Source of the DNA: Planctomycetaceae bacterium
GTDB lineage: Bacteria; Planctomycetota; Planctomycetia; Planctomycetales; Planctomycetaceae
DNA length: 57,881 nt
Assembly: GCA_019636285.1 (NCBI GenBank)
Contig: JAHBXV010000039.1
Location: 1 to 57,881 of the forward strand
Direction of reading: 5' to 3'
Shown here one piece after another: positions 7,569 to 17,487 of this stretch (positions are counted from its first letter, which is position 1; each line of letters opens with the position of its first letter). The notes under the pieces were generated by a model. The model was given only the letters and a program-made list of their open reading frames with translations, ran no database searches and had not been told where the DNA came from. The position numbers and the translations under genes are program-made.

Positions 7569-10500
7569 ATGGCAATTCGCGACTGGTGCCTGGGATCGCT
7601 GGTTCTTGTGCTGGGAGGGATGGGATCTGTTGTTGCCACGGCCGCGGAACCCTTGCGTTACAACCGCGATATCCGGCCGATTCTTGCGGAAAACTGTTTC
7701 GCCTGCCACGGGCCCGATTCAGCCGCCCGCCAGGCGGAATTGCGGCTGGATCGCTTCGATGACGCGGTGACCGACCGTGGCGGATCGGCGGCGATCGTCC
7801 CCGAGCAGCCCGCGAAGTCGTCGGTGATGGAACGCGTGCATGCGACGGATCCCGATCTGGTCATGCCGCCCCCGTCCACGAAGAAAACGCTCACCGCCGA
7901 ACAGATCGCCAAGCTGGAACGCTGGATCGCGGAAGGGGCTCAGTACGAGCCGCACTGGTCGTTCATCCCTCCGGTTCGCCCGCAGCCGCCGGAAGTGAAG
8001 CAGATGGGCTGGGTCCGAAACCCCATCGACCAGTTCGTTCTCGCGAGGCTGGAGCAGATGGGGCTCGAACCGGCCCCCGAAGCCGATCGTCGTTCGTTGG
8101 CCCGTCGTGCGAGTCTTGACCTGACCGGCTTGCCGCCGGAACCCGCTGCTATCGATGCCTTCGTGAACGATGGCGAACCGGGAGCGTACGAGCGGTACGT
8201 CGATCGCCTGCTCGACTCCATCCACTGGGGCGAACATCGCGGCCGGTACTGGCTGGACGCCGCTCGCTACGCCGACACGCACGGTATTCACTTCGACAAT
8301 TACCGCGAATTCTGGGCGTACCGGGACTGGGTGATTCAGGCGTTTAACAGCAACATGCCCTTCGACCAGTTCACCATCGAGCAGCTTGCCGGCGACCTGC
8401 TTCCGGCAGCGACGCTCGAGCAGCAGATTGCCTCTGGATTTAACCGCAGCCACATCACCACGAACGAAGGGGGCATCATCGACGAGGAGTATCTCGTCCT
8501 GTATACCCGCGACCGGACCGAGACGATGTCGACGGTCTGGATGGGGCTGACCGCGAACTGTGCCGTCTGCCATGACCACAAGTTCGACCCCTTGAGCCAG
8601 CGCGAGTTCTATTCGCTGGCGGCGTTTTTCAACAACTCGAACGTGCCGGCCCGCGACGGCAACATTAAAGATCCGCCCCCCATCGCGGCGGTCCCGCGGC
8701 CCGAAGACCGCGATCGCTGGGCGGCGCTGCAGGTGGCGATTCCCCAGGCCCAGCAACGGGTGGCGGAACGCAAGGCAGCCGCACGCTCGGAATTCGACGG
8801 CTGGCTGGCTTCAGCAACGCCCGGAGTCTTCGAAGAACGGATTCCGCGATCGGGAATGGAGCTGCATATCCCGTTTCAAGAGGCGGAAGGCGCGGCGAAC
8901 ATCACGGTTGATGGTACGGCGCGGTCGCTGACTCTGGCGGAAGGAACCACTCGCGAGCCAGGCGCATTGGCTAGCCCCGCCGTGGTGCTGAATGGGGCTG
9001 CTGTCGCGGAAATTTCGGATGTCGGCGATTTTGAAGGCGATCAGCCGTTTACTCTGGCGGCATGGATCAAACTGTCGGCCAACGATGGCGTCGGCGCGAT
9101 CGCCGCACGGATGGACAATTCGGCTGAATTTCGCGGCTGGGACTTCTGGGTTGAAGGTCGGCGGATTGGGATGCACCTCATCAACCGCTGGAGCGATGAC
9201 GCTTTGAAAGTTGTGTCGCGATCGCAGGTGAAGGCCAACGAGTGGACCCACGTGGTCGTTACCTACGATGGCTCGCGTAAGGCGGCGGGCGTGAAGGTCT
9301 ACTTCGAGGGTCAGCCTCAGCCGACCAACACGCAGGCGGACACGCTCAAGAGCACGACACGGACCACCGTCCCCCTGAAGATCGGCTCACGACACACGGC
9401 GAACCCGCTCGCTGGCGCGGCCGTGCAGGATCTCCGCATTTATGAGCGAGCACTCCCGCCGCCGGATGCCGCGAACCTGGCGGGGGCCACGCGCCGTGCG
9501 GCGGTGATCGCCAAGTCCGCCGATCAGCGGACCGATGCCGAGAAGAACGACCTCTACGACTGGTGGCTGACTTCGCTCGACACCGAGTATCAAAATCGTG
9601 CGGCTGCTTTGGCCGGGCTGGAGCGCGAGCAGGCCGACATCAAATCGCGCGGGACTGTCGCTCACGTGATGACCGAGCGGACCGAACCGGCGATGGCCTT
9701 TATCCTCTCGCGCGGGGAGTACGATCGACGTCAGGACCAGGTCAGCGCGGCGACCCCGGCGGTCTTGCCGCACTGGGATGAGCAATTGCCGCGCAATCGC
9801 CTGGGCCTCGCGCAATGGCTGCTGCGGGCCGATCATCCGCTGACGGCGCGGGTCACCGTCAATCGCTTCTGGCAGGAAGTCTTCGGGACGGGCCTCGTGC
9901 GCACGGCCGGGGACTTTGGCATCACCGGCGAATTGCCGTCGCACCCGGAACTGCTTGATTGGCTGGCGGTCGAGTTCCGGGAATCGGGCTGGGACGTGAA
10001 GAAGTTCTTCAAGCTGCTGGTCACTTCGGCCACTTACAGCCAGGCCAGCACGCTGACACCGGAGAAACTGGCGGCTGATCCCGCGAACACGTGGCTGTCG
10101 CGCGGGCCGCGGTTCCGGATGGATGCCGAGATGGTTCGTGACCTCGCGTTGGCATCAAGCGGATTGCTGGTTCGCAAGATTGGCGGGCCCAGCGTGAAGC
10201 CCTACCAGCCCGATGGCGTGTGGGAAGCGGTCGCCATGGATGTCAGCAACACTCGCGAGTACCGCCGCGATTCGGGCGAGAACCTATATCGACGGAGCAT
10301 GTATACCTTCTGGAAGCGTTCCGCGCCGCCAGCGTCGATGGACATCTTCAACGCACCGTCCCGCGAAACGTGCAGCGTTCGCCGCGAGCGGACCAACACG
10401 CCGCTGCAGGCGCTGGTCACGCTGAACGATACGCAGTTTGTCGAAGCGGCTCGTGTGCTGGCGGAGCGGGTGCTGGCGGACGCAGCGCTGGACGATACCG

Positions 10501-10742
10501 GGCGAATGAACGCAATGGCGGCCCGCATTCTTTCTCGACCGCTCGACGAAGCCGAGGTGGCCGTCGTGCGGTCGACTGTCGATGATTTGAGACAGTACTA
10601 TGCCGCTCACCCGGAAGATGCCGACGCGCTGACGAGCGTGGGCGACATGCCGCGGCAGGGGATGGCGCCGGCCGGTGAACTCGCGGCGTGGACGATGATC
10701 GCGAATGAGCTGTTCAATATGGACGAAGCCCTGGTGAAGTAA
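7569..10742 (+). CDS. Planctomycete cytochrome c, PSCyt1-DUF1549-LamG-DUF1553
   Basis: 1057 residues from the ATG at 7569, which gives a good signal peptide ([19 protein letters not shown]); codons upstream to 7488 look non-coding. Residues 28-120 are the PSCyt1 domain with CFACHG (Cys43, Cys46, His47). The DUF1549 domain follows ([13 protein letters not shown], then ARYADTHG) with a second Cxx[10 protein letters not shown]. The middle (about 480-640) is a LamG-like jelly roll (FTLAAWIKL, then [10 protein letters not shown]), and the C-terminal third is DUF1553 ([20 protein letters not shown]). These proteins are abundant and periplasmic in planctomycetes; their reaction is not established. 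Usually a DUF1501 gene follows; here a TadC-like gene does. Confidence 0.92.
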   Translation: MAIRDWCLGSLVLVLGGMGSVVATAAEPLRYNRDIRPILAENCFACHGPDSAARQAELRLDRFDDAVTDRGGSAAIVPEQPAKSSVMERVHATDPDLVMPPPSTKKTLTAEQIAKLERWIAEGAQYEPHWSFIPPVRPQPPEVKQMGWVRNPIDQFVLARLEQMGLEPAPEADRRSLARRASLDLTGLPPEPAAIDAFVNDGEPGAYERYVDRLLDSIHWGEHRGRYWLDAARYADTHGIHFDNYREFWAYRDWVIQAFNSNMPFDQFTIEQLAGDLLPAATLEQQIASGFNRSHITTNEGGIIDEEYLVLYTRDRTETMSTVWMGLTANCAVCHDHKFDPLSQREFYSLAAFFNNSNVPARDGNIKDPPPIAAVPRPEDRDRWAALQVAIPQAQQRVAERKAAARSEFDGWLASATPGVFEERIPRSGMELHIPFQEAEGAANITVDGTARSLTLAEGTTREPGALASPAVVLNGAAVAEISDVGDFEGDQPFTLAAWIKLSANDGVGAIAARMDNSAEFRGWDFWVEGRRIGMHLINRWSDDALKVVSRSQVKANEWTHVVVTYDGSRKAAGVKVYFEGQPQPTNTQADTLKSTTRTTVPLKIGSRHTANPLAGAAVQDLRIYERALPPPDAANLAGATRRAAVIAKSADQRTDAEKNDLYDWWLTSLDTEYQNRAAALAGLEREQADIKSRGTVAHVMTERTEPAMAFILSRGEYDRRQDQVSAATPAVLPHWDEQLPRNRLGLAQWLLRADHPLTARVTVNRFWQEVFGTGLVRTAGDFGITGELPSHPELLDWLAVEFRESGWDVKKFFKLLVTSATYSQASTLTPEKLAADPANTWLSRGPRFRMDAEMVRDLALASSGLLVRKIGGPSVKPYQPDGVWEAVAMDVSNTREYRRDSGENLYRRSMYTFWKRSAPPASMDIFNAPSRETCSVRRERTNTPLQALVTLNDTQFVEAARVLAERVLADAALDDTGRMNAMAARILSRPLDEAEVAVVRSTVDDLRQYYAAHPEDADALTSVGDMPRQGMAPAGELAAWTMIANELFNMDEALVK

Positions 10743-10771
10743 GCAAACGTGAAGTGAGCGAAAGGGTCGGG

Positions 10772-11716
10772 ATGTTCCCGCTGGTCGCGCAACAGGTTTC
10801 CACGGGCTTCGATCCGATGGCCGTTCTGGCATCGGGGCTGGTGGCGCTGTCCGTCTATCTGTTCGTGGTTGTGATCGCGAACACACTGGCCAGCGAAGAC
10901 CCGACCCAGGACGACGAATGGCGGTATGACGTCGGGCGCATCAACGAGTTGCGCCGCATCAGTCCGTTCTACCGCATGCTCCAACCGGCAATTCAGGCGC
11001 TGGCCCGGTTTAATCGCGGAGCGTTTCAGAATCAGCTTCCCGATATCGGTCGGGAGATTCAGGCGGCCGGGCTGCCGCGGGTTTGGACGCCGGAAGAGTA
11101 CCTCGCGCGGATTGAACTGATTTCGATTTTTCTGCTGCCAGCCTACGTCTACTTCATGACGCAAATGATGGGGCCGGCCGGAATCGTGCTGGCCGTGGTC
11201 CTCAGCGGAATTACCGGGGTCATGCTGCGTCGACAGCTCGCCGCGAGGGCGCGGCATCGGCTGGTTCTCATCAAGCGGCGGATGCCGTTTCTGCTCGACC
11301 TCGTCACGTTGCTCATGGAAGCCGGTTCGACATTTCTACAGGCGCTGCAGAAGGCGGTTTCGGAGTATCGGACGCATCCCGTGGGGGTGGAGTTTGGCCG
11401 GGTGCTGGCGGAACTCAACATGGGGAAGGGCCGCATTCAGGCGCTCGAAGCCATGCGCGACCGACTGCACGATGACGAAATCACATCGATCGTCGGTTCG
11501 ATCATTCAGGGCGAACAACTCGGTACGCCGCTCGCCCGTATTTTCCGAACGCAGGCCGATGTCCTCCGCCTGAAGCGCAGCCAGCGGGCGGAGCGCATGT
11601 CGGGCGAGGCGGCGGTCAAAATGCTGCTGCCAGCCGTCCTCATCATGGCGGCCACCGTCATCATCATTCTCGGACCGTTCCTGCTGAACTTTATCTATTC
11701 GGAATGGATGGTTTAA
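10772..11716 (+). CDS. TadC-like type II secretion system F-family membrane protein
   Basis: 314 residues from the ATG at 10772, chosen for AAAGGG just upstream; a GTG at 10754 would add six residues. One N-terminal membrane helix (about 10-35), two central ones (about 110-150) and one at the C-terminus (about 285-308) surround the T2SSF domain (RRMPFLLDLVTLLMEAG, then QGEQLGTPLARIFRTQAD). In Tad pili and type II secretion this inner-membrane platform works with an ATPase and pilins. None is encoded here, so the protein is an orphan or works with a distant locus. It starts 29 bp after the cytochrome gene and the M48 protease gene follows. Confidence 0.88.
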   Translation: MFPLVAQQVSTGFDPMAVLASGLVALSVYLFVVVIANTLASEDPTQDDEWRYDVGRINELRRISPFYRMLQPAIQALARFNRGAFQNQLPDIGREIQAAGLPRVWTPEEYLARIELISIFLLPAYVYFMTQMMGPAGIVLAVVLSGITGVMLRRQLAARARHRLVLIKRRMPFLLDLVTLLMEAGSTFLQALQKAVSEYRTHPVGVEFGRVLAELNMGKGRIQALEAMRDRLHDDEITSIVGSIIQGEQLGTPLARIFRTQADVLRLKRSQRAERMSGEAAVKMLLPAVLIMAATVIIILGPFLLNFIYSEWMV

Positions 11717-11745
11717 CAGGAATACGACAGGAGCGGACAGAGCCG

Positions 11746-13158
11746 ATGGACGAGGCGGAGTCGAATCCCAACGCAATCGCCTGTCCCGGCTGCGGCGTTC
11801 GGCTACGTCTCGCGGCGAGCAAGAAGGTCTTCCGCGGCAAATGCCCCAAGTGCGGCTCGGTGGTTGAACGAAAGGCCGCGGTGCCGGAACTGGAACCGTC
11901 AGGGGTTTCCTTTCACCCCGCGCAACAGCCAGTCGATGAGCCAGAGCCACTGGCATTGCCAGCACGAGCGCAGAAGTCGCCCGCGGACGTCATGCGGAAG
12001 CTCCTGGCCGGCTTCACGGGGACCGTTCCTCGCCGCGGTCCAGGGATTGGATATCTCTTCGCGCTCTTGCTAACGGCTATCGTCATCGTCGTGCTGATCC
12101 TCGCGTATCTGGCGCTTGTCGCGGCCCTCGCTTACGGCGTTTACTGGTACGCGACAACGATCGCCCCGCTGCGGCCGATGTACAGCGGCCGTGCCATCGT
12201 CCTGATCTGGGCGTTTCATCTGGCCGTTATTTTCTCGGGGGGAATGCTCGTCATTTCCATGATCCTGCCCATCATTCCGCGCCGGCGGGGACGGATGGAG
12301 GGGAAACGCCTGACGCCGGGCGACGCGCCGATTTTGCATTCGTTCGCGGCGAAGATTGCCGAGTCGCTGGGGGCGCCGCCGCCGTCCGAAATCCGGCTGA
12401 CGCTCGACGTCAACGCGAGTGCCTGCCAGATCGGCCTGTTTCGACGGCGACTGATCCTGTCAATCGGGGCACCTTTGATTGCCGGTATGAGCGCTCAGCA
12501 ACTGGGGGCGATCATTGCCCACGAGCTCGGGCACTTCAGCCAGCGCGGCGGCTCGGGACTACACAGGTTTGTCCATTCGTTCGTGACCTGGTGCGCGACG
12601 GCGGCCGGTTATCAGCAAAGTTTCGGCGACGAATTCTTCGACCGGTCGGAAGCAGACACGGCGATCGAAATGATCCTCGCCTGGGTGACCTGGTTCGTGC
12701 AGTTCCTGGGGTCTCTTGCCGTCATGGGTCTGGCCTGGCTGGGGCTTCTGGCGACGATGTTCGTCTCGCGCCGCCAGGAGTACGACGCCGACCGGTACGA
12801 GGCCGCCTTTGCCGGGAGCGATGCCTTTTTCGGGACGACGCGCCGCCTCATCGAGCTGACACTGGGGCAGCAGATGATTCTCTCTCGCGGGTTTTCGTAC
12901 ATCGGCAGTGTTCTCAATGATTCTGACGGCGTGGAAAACTATGCCGCCGAGGTCGTGGCGGCGGCCGATGCCTTGGCCGAACACTCACGGGAAGTGGTCG
13001 AGAGCGACCTGCAAGCTCCGACCGGCTGGCTGAGCAGTCATCCGGGCAACCGGCAACGCATCGCCGCCGTTCGCGCGCGGCCGCAACCGGGAATCTTTCA
13101 TCTCAAAATGCCCGGCTACCGGTTGTACCCCCGATTGAACCCTCACAGTGCTTCGTGA
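11746..13158 (+). CDS. M48-family membrane zinc metalloprotease with N-terminal zinc ribbon
   Basis: 470 residues from the ATG at 11746, preceded by a purine-rich site. Residues 13-36 form a CPGC...CPKC zinc ribbon. Two strong membrane segments lie at about 102-135 and 150-176, and more at about 325-350. The catalytic motif is HELGH (259-263) and EYDADRYEAAFAG downstream supplies the expected acidic ligand. This is the HtpX/Ste24-like M48 type, typically an integral membrane protease that removes damaged or misfolded proteins. It sits 29 bp after the TadC-like gene in the same direction. The zinc ribbon is not part of classical HtpX and may mediate binding. Substrate unknown. Confidence 0.88.
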   Translation: MDEAESNPNAIACPGCGVRLRLAASKKVFRGKCPKCGSVVERKAAVPELEPSGVSFHPAQQPVDEPEPLALPARAQKSPADVMRKLLAGFTGTVPRRGPGIGYLFALLLTAIVIVVLILAYLALVAALAYGVYWYATTIAPLRPMYSGRAIVLIWAFHLAVIFSGGMLVISMILPIIPRRRGRMEGKRLTPGDAPILHSFAAKIAESLGAPPPSEIRLTLDVNASACQIGLFRRRLILSIGAPLIAGMSAQQLGAIIAHELGHFSQRGGSGLHRFVHSFVTWCATAAGYQQSFGDEFFDRSEADTAIEMILAWVTWFVQFLGSLAVMGLAWLGLLATMFVSRRQEYDADRYEAAFAGSDAFFGTTRRLIELTLGQQMILSRGFSYIGSVLNDSDGVENYAAEVVAAADALAEHSREVVESDLQAPTGWLSSHPGNRQRIAAVRARPQPGIFHLKMPGYRLYPRLNPHSAS

Positions 13159-13285
13159 GGAGCGTTGCGAACGCGGTCGCATGACAAATGTGGTCCGTTC
13201 GGAGTAATTTGAGGAACGGTCGGGGCCATCCTGGGCACCGGCGACTCCATTGACCCGGGTTCTGTCCCAGAAGGTATACGGCCTC

Positions 13286-14449
13286 ATGTCCGCTTCCTCA
13301 GCCACGGAACGACTTCAAGAAGAACTCGCGGCCGGCCCGTCAGCCGTGGTCGAACAACTCGTCCAGATTCTGCGAGACGAGAAAAACTATCACCGCCTGT
13401 TCGATGCGCTCCTCCTGCGGGAAAAGCTGGCTTTGGGAGCGCCGCTGACGCGTCCGACCGCCTTCGACGATGTTCCCGACGAGCGCCGGGACGACTTCGA
13501 GAAGGCGTACGTCGTCGCGGCGCGAGAAGTCGCGGACCTGCTGCTCGCGGAAGGGAAGCTGTCTCAGGCGTGGGTTTATTTTCATGCCATCCGCGAACTG
13601 ACGCCGCTGCGCGAAGCGCTCGACAAGATCGTTCCGTCGCGCGAAGCCGATGACAAATCCGAGGAACTGATCGAAGTCGCGCTCTTCAAGGGGGTTCACC
13701 CGCTCAAGGGGGTGGAGACCATGCTGAAGACGCATGGAACCTGTAGCACGATCACGGCGCTCGATCAGCAGTTTGCCCAACTGAAGTCGGAAGATCGCTC
13801 GGCATGTGCCGCGGCCATGGTGCGGCAGTTACACGGCGACCTGATGCACAATGTTTCGAACGAGGTCAAGCAGCGGATGCCGTTTGCCTCACCGGCCACG
13901 TCGCTTCGGGAACTGGTCGCCGGTCGCGACTGGCTGTTCGCCGATTCGAATTACCACATCGATGTCTCGCACCTGAACGCGACCGTCCGCTTTGCCCGGG
14001 CTCTCTCGGCCGACCAGCCGGAACTCAAGCTGGCTCGCGATCTGGCCGAATACGGGGCGTGCCTGGCCTCGCAGTTCCAGTATGCGGGCGAGCCCCCTTT
14101 CGAGGAGTTCTATCCGGCTCACCAGCACTACTTCCGCTTCCTGCTCAACGAAGAACGGCCCTTAGCGGAAGCGTACTTCCGGCAGAAGTTGGAGCAGGAA
14201 CCGGACGCGCAGGATCAGACGCTCATCGCGTATGTCCTGGTCGATCTGCTGGTTCGGGCCGATCGCTTCGACGAGGCCATTCCGCTGGCGGAACAGCACC
14301 TGGTAGACGCGGATGGCGATTTCGCCTCCGCCTTTGCCGAACTGTGCGAGAAAGCCCATCGGTTTGATGCCCTGAAACGGAGTGCCGAGCGACGCGGCGA
14401 CCTCGTGACCTTCACGGCTGCATTGCTGTCGCAACCGGCTGGTTCGTGA
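13286..14449 (+). CDS. Uncharacterised helical (TPR-like) protein
   Basis: 387 residues from the ATG at 13286. No signal peptide or membrane segment is visible, so it is probably cytosolic. The protein is almost wholly helical and acidic. Pairs of helices such as QAWVYFHAIRELTPLREAL and ERPLAEAYFRQKLEQEPDAQ resemble TPR-type solenoids. A short His-containing stretch, EEFYPAHQHYFRFLL, and NYHIDVSHLNATVRFA stand out as possible conserved sites. I do not recognise the family and assign no function. It is followed after a REP by the mutarotase gene and then the AAA ATPase gene. Confidence 0.7.
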   Translation: MSASSATERLQEELAAGPSAVVEQLVQILRDEKNYHRLFDALLLREKLALGAPLTRPTAFDDVPDERRDDFEKAYVVAAREVADLLLAEGKLSQAWVYFHAIRELTPLREALDKIVPSREADDKSEELIEVALFKGVHPLKGVETMLKTHGTCSTITALDQQFAQLKSEDRSACAAAMVRQLHGDLMHNVSNEVKQRMPFASPATSLRELVAGRDWLFADSNYHIDVSHLNATVRFARALSADQPELKLARDLAEYGACLASQFQYAGEPPFEEFYPAHQHYFRFLLNEERPLAEAYFRQKLEQEPDAQDQTLIAYVLVDLLVRADRFDEAIPLAEQHLVDADGDFASAFAELCEKAHRFDALKRSAERRGDLVTFTAALLSQPAGS

Positions 14450-14493
14450 TACTTCGTTGACGATTGCTTAGTCGTCGCGTGTCTGAGGGCAGG

Positions 14494-14521
14494 GCGCACT
14501 GGCGGAGCCAGTGGCACACAG
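14494..14521. repeat. REP, family 1 copy B (single arm)
   Basis: A single palindromic arm, GCGCACTGGCGGAGCCAGTG followed by GCACACA. It lies 44 nt after a stop codon and about 30 nt before the next start. No second arm is visible. Confidence 0.8.
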
Positions 14522-14552
14522 AGGTCACTTTTGCCGCAAGAAGCCAGCGCAC

Positions 14553-15005
14553 ATGCTCAAGAACATTCCTGCGGTACTGTCCCCCGAGTTGCTGTCGGTC
14601 CTGCTGCGGATGGGGCATGGGGACGATCTGGTGATTGCCGACGGTCACTTTCCGGCGGAGTCGTGCGGTCAGCGAGTGATCCGAGCCGATGGGCTGTCAG
14701 TCGCGGCACTACTGGATGCGATTCTTTACCTGTTGCCGCTCGATACGTTCGTGGACGACCCCGTCAAGGTGATGCAGCCGGTCGATCCCGCGACACCTGA
14801 GCCGTCGGTCTGGAGCACGTATCGCGAGATCGTCGCGCGACGGGAGCGGCCGTTGACGCTAAAACCGGTCGAGCGTTTTGAGTTCTACGAATTGACGAAG
14901 TCGGCGTTTGCCGTGGTCGCGACGAGCGATACGGCGGTCTACGCGAATATTCTCCTGAAGAAGGGGATCGCGCGGGGACTGGTGGAAGAGCCGTCGGCCG
15001 GTTGA
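14553..15005 (+). CDS. fucU: RbsD/FucU-family sugar mutarotase
   Basis: 150 residues, the normal length for the family. The N-terminal block LLRMGHGDDLVIADGHFPAE matches the RbsD/FucU active-site strand (His and Asp). VMQPVD, YREIVARRE, ERFEFYE, then AFAVVATSDTAVYANILLKKG, with the conserved Tyr, complete the signature. FucU interconverts alpha and beta anomers of L-fucose; RbsD acts on ribose. The shape of the C-terminal block favours FucU. The start at 14553 excludes 14 codons of doubtful sequence derived partly from the REP. A lactonase-like amidohydrolase and an aldose epimerase within 5 kb fit a sugar-handling context, but they are not in one operon. Confidence 0.85.
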   Translation: MLKNIPAVLSPELLSVLLRMGHGDDLVIADGHFPAESCGQRVIRADGLSVAALLDAILYLLPLDTFVDDPVKVMQPVDPATPEPSVWSTYREIVARRERPLTLKPVERFEFYELTKSAFAVVATSDTAVYANILLKKGIARGLVEEPSAG

Positions 15006-15129
15006 TATGAACCTCCGTCAAGACTCGGCTGGCGGCTCGGAAATCTCCACTGCTTCGGGAATATTGCGGACGTCCAGAGGGTTTTGACGGTACTACGTGG
15101 GTTGATCGTTCAAGAATCCGGGAGTTCTC

Positions 15130-17109
15130 ATGTCGACTTCGGCGATGCTGTCGGAACTCCAGGCGCGCATCACGGCGGGCTACCCCATTCTGTTCTGCAA
15201 GACTCATGAAGAGTCGCGGTGGGAGCAGTTGCTGGCGGAAGCGGCCCTGGAAATTGATCGGGGTCTGATCGTCTGGATCGAAACGGCTGGCTGGTCGAGT
15301 GATCCCGGCAAGGCGATGGGCCCCGAGGGCTTCACGCAGCTCGAAGAGCTTCCCGAGGACCATGTCCTGTTGGTCAAGGACGCGCATCGCCTGCTCGACA
15401 GCCCCCTGGTGCTGCGACGGCTGCGCGATGCCATACCCCTATTGGCGGAAAAACGGCAGACGCTGGTCTTCCTCGATCCCGTCGGCGTTCCGCCGGACGA
15501 GTTGTCGAAACAGTCGGTGCGACTGACGTTGCCGTTGCCGTTTTACGAAGACCTGCAAGCCGGGCTTGATGAGCTGATTGGGGAACTTGAGGCCGCCAAG
15601 GTTTCCATCCCGGAACTAGCCGCCAATGACACGAATCGATTGATCCAGGGCGTGCTGGGGCTGACGGCGGCGGAGGCCCGCAATGCGTGGAAGCGGGCGC
15701 TCTGGCAGCGGCCGGTCCTGGATGACGAAGCGCTCTCGCTCCTCATCGCGGAAAAGCGGACGCTGGCCGGAGGCTCCGCGTTTCTCGACTTTTACGACCT
15801 CGATGAAAGCGTCGGCGACGTCGGCGGCCTCGATCAGTTGAAGGACTGGCTGAGCAAGCGGGCGGAAGCCTACACACCGCGGGCTCGCGAGCAGGGGGTG
15901 CCGCTGCCGAAAGGGGTCATGCTGCTGGGGGTGCAGGGTTGCGGAAAAAGTCTGACGGCACGGGCCACGGCACGGCTGCTCAGCTTTCCGCTGATTCGCC
16001 TGGAAATCGGCAACCTGCTAGGAGCCCAGCGCGGCGAATCCGAACGCAACTTGCGCTCGGTGTTGGCGCTCCTGGAGTCGATTTCACCGGTGGTGTTGTG
16101 GCTGGACGAATTGGAAAAGGGGTTTGCCGGCGTCGTGGGCGAGGAAGGAGTCGATGCGACCATGACTCGCCTCGTGGGACAACTCCTGACGTGGATGAGT
16201 GATCTCGACAAGCCCGTCTTCGTCGTCGCAACGGCGAACTCGATCAACCAGTTGCCGCCGGAAATGCTGCGCCGCGGCCGCTTTGACGAGCTGTTCTTTA
16301 TCGATCTGCCGAACTGGGATGAACGGCGATCGATTCTCAAGATTCACTTGGAAAAACGGGGCTGGAAGTCCGACAAGTTCCCGCTCGACGAGCTGGCCAA
16401 CACAACGGAAGGCTTCAGCGGGGCGGAACTCGAGCAGGTCGTGGTGTCTGCCTTGATCGACGCATTCGGCGAAGGCCGCATCGTCACAGCCGAGGATCTG
16501 GACCGTTCGCGCCGCACGACGGTGCCGTTGTCCGTGACGATGGAAGACCAGGTGTTCGCGCTGCGGCAGTGGGCGCAGGATCGCTGCCGACGGGCCACCA
16601 GCGATAACCGTGTCGCCCAGATGCTCGACTCCGAGAGCCGCCAGGGATTACTGGATCAGGACGACAAGGAAACCGATGGCGCCTTGCCTCCCTGGGCACA
16701 ATTGGCGGCTCACGGCCAGATTAAGGCGGCGATTGTCGACTATGTTCGTCGCGAACGCGACGTTCTCTTTTCCGAGCTGACGACTGCATTCTTGCCGTAC
16801 ATCGAGTGCAACGGCGAGTTCGGCCTGGCCGTTCGGACGAACCCGAACATGGTCCTGTGGACGGGGCTCAGCAAGGAACTGTGCGACCTGATTTGCGAAC
16901 TGGTGACGTCGAAACGGCTGTATGTCCATCCGACCGCGGCCTCGCGGTATGCGGGAACCGCATTTCCGGAACTGGTGCCGCTACGCGAATTGACGGACGA
17001 AGCCGTGCCGCGTCCGTCGTGGCTGGCGTCTTCGCTACGAGTGGCGCCGCATGCCGAGCATGCTGGTCGCCTGGCCCGCATCGGCCGCATGAAACTGGCA
17101 CGTGGATAA
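15130..17109 (+). CDS. Ycf46-type AAA+ ATPase
   Basis: 659 residues. Residues 1-150 form a degenerate N-terminal P-loop-like domain (ELQARITAGYPILFCKTHEE, then LVFLDPVGVPPDEL). The AAA domain (about 225-480) has Walker A GVQGCGKS (267-274), Walker B VVLWLDELEK (Asp326, Glu327), a sensor in VVATANSINQLP and the arginine-finger region LRRGRFDELFFIDLPN. The C-terminal 170 residues, with a winged-helix-like look, are not part of the usual Ycf46 core. Homologues in cyanobacteria are cytosolic and poorly understood. The start at 15130 has weak upstream purines. The small membrane protein gene follows after 42 bp, likely co-transcribed. Confidence 0.85.
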   Translation: MSTSAMLSELQARITAGYPILFCKTHEESRWEQLLAEAALEIDRGLIVWIETAGWSSDPGKAMGPEGFTQLEELPEDHVLLVKDAHRLLDSPLVLRRLRDAIPLLAEKRQTLVFLDPVGVPPDELSKQSVRLTLPLPFYEDLQAGLDELIGELEAAKVSIPELAANDTNRLIQGVLGLTAAEARNAWKRALWQRPVLDDEALSLLIAEKRTLAGGSAFLDFYDLDESVGDVGGLDQLKDWLSKRAEAYTPRAREQGVPLPKGVMLLGVQGCGKSLTARATARLLSFPLIRLEIGNLLGAQRGESERNLRSVLALLESISPVVLWLDELEKGFAGVVGEEGVDATMTRLVGQLLTWMSDLDKPVFVVATANSINQLPPEMLRRGRFDELFFIDLPNWDERRSILKIHLEKRGWKSDKFPLDELANTTEGFSGAELEQVVVSALIDAFGEGRIVTAEDLDRSRRTTVPLSVTMEDQVFALRQWAQDRCRRATSDNRVAQMLDSESRQGLLDQDDKETDGALPPWAQLAAHGQIKAAIVDYVRRERDVLFSELTTAFLPYIECNGEFGLAVRTNPNMVLWTGLSKELCDLICELVTSKRLYVHPTAASRYAGTAFPELVPLRELTDEAVPRPSWLASSLRVAPHAEHAGRLARIGRMKLARG

Positions 17110-17151
17110 TTGACTCGAACCTCTTCGAGTCCTGCGAACTTTGGTGGAACG

Positions 17152-17340
17152 ATGAATCCGATACGAGGCCTGTTGCGCGATACGTGGTGGCTGTGGCTGA
17201 TTTTCATCGCCGCGACGATCGCGGGTTGCCTGTTTGTAACAGTCTTCTACGCGATCATGTTCCCGGTGCTGCTGATCCTGATCCCGTACTTCGCCTACCA
17301 GCGATACGACGCCGAGGGCAAGCCGCGCAAAGATATTTAG
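17152..17340 (+). CDS. Small membrane protein, function unknown
   Basis: 62 residues, start at ATG 17152 preceded by GGTGGAAC. After a short basic N-terminus there are two hydrophobic stretches (about 11-32 and 36-48, WWLWLIFIAATIAGCLFV and MFPVLLILIPYFA) and a charged tail. It lies 42 bp downstream of the AAA ATPase gene, same strand, and may be a membrane partner. No family recognised. A repeat element follows 23 nt after its stop. Confidence 0.6.
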   Translation: MNPIRGLLRDTWWLWLIFIAATIAGCLFVTVFYAIMFPVLLILIPYFAYQRYDAEGKPRKDI

Positions 17341-17363
17341 TGTTCTATCAGGGCTTGAATTTC

Positions 17364-17441
17364 GTGTGCCACTGGCTTTGCCAGTGCGTCTTAAGTCTCT
17401 TATTGACAAAAAGATGCACTGGCTAAGCCAGTGGCACACAC
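17364..17441. repeat. REPIN, family 1 copy C
   Basis: Arms GTGTGCCACTGGC...GCCAGTGC and GCACTGGC...GCCAGTGGCACAC point at each other across about 30 nt. Outside them, TGTTCTATCA on the left and TTGACAGAGCACT on the right continue the symmetry, giving an element of roughly 120 bp. It sits between convergent genes, 23 nt after the left stop. Confidence 0.88.
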
Positions 17442-17487
17442 CCGAATCTTTTACATTGACAGAGCACTCATTAAGGGTGGCGACGCA

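Noticed and set aside
7421-7639. 72-residue minus-strand frame before the planctomycete cytochrome gene
   Set aside because: Its composition looks protein-like, but it has no ribosome site and overlaps the cytochrome gene's start region.
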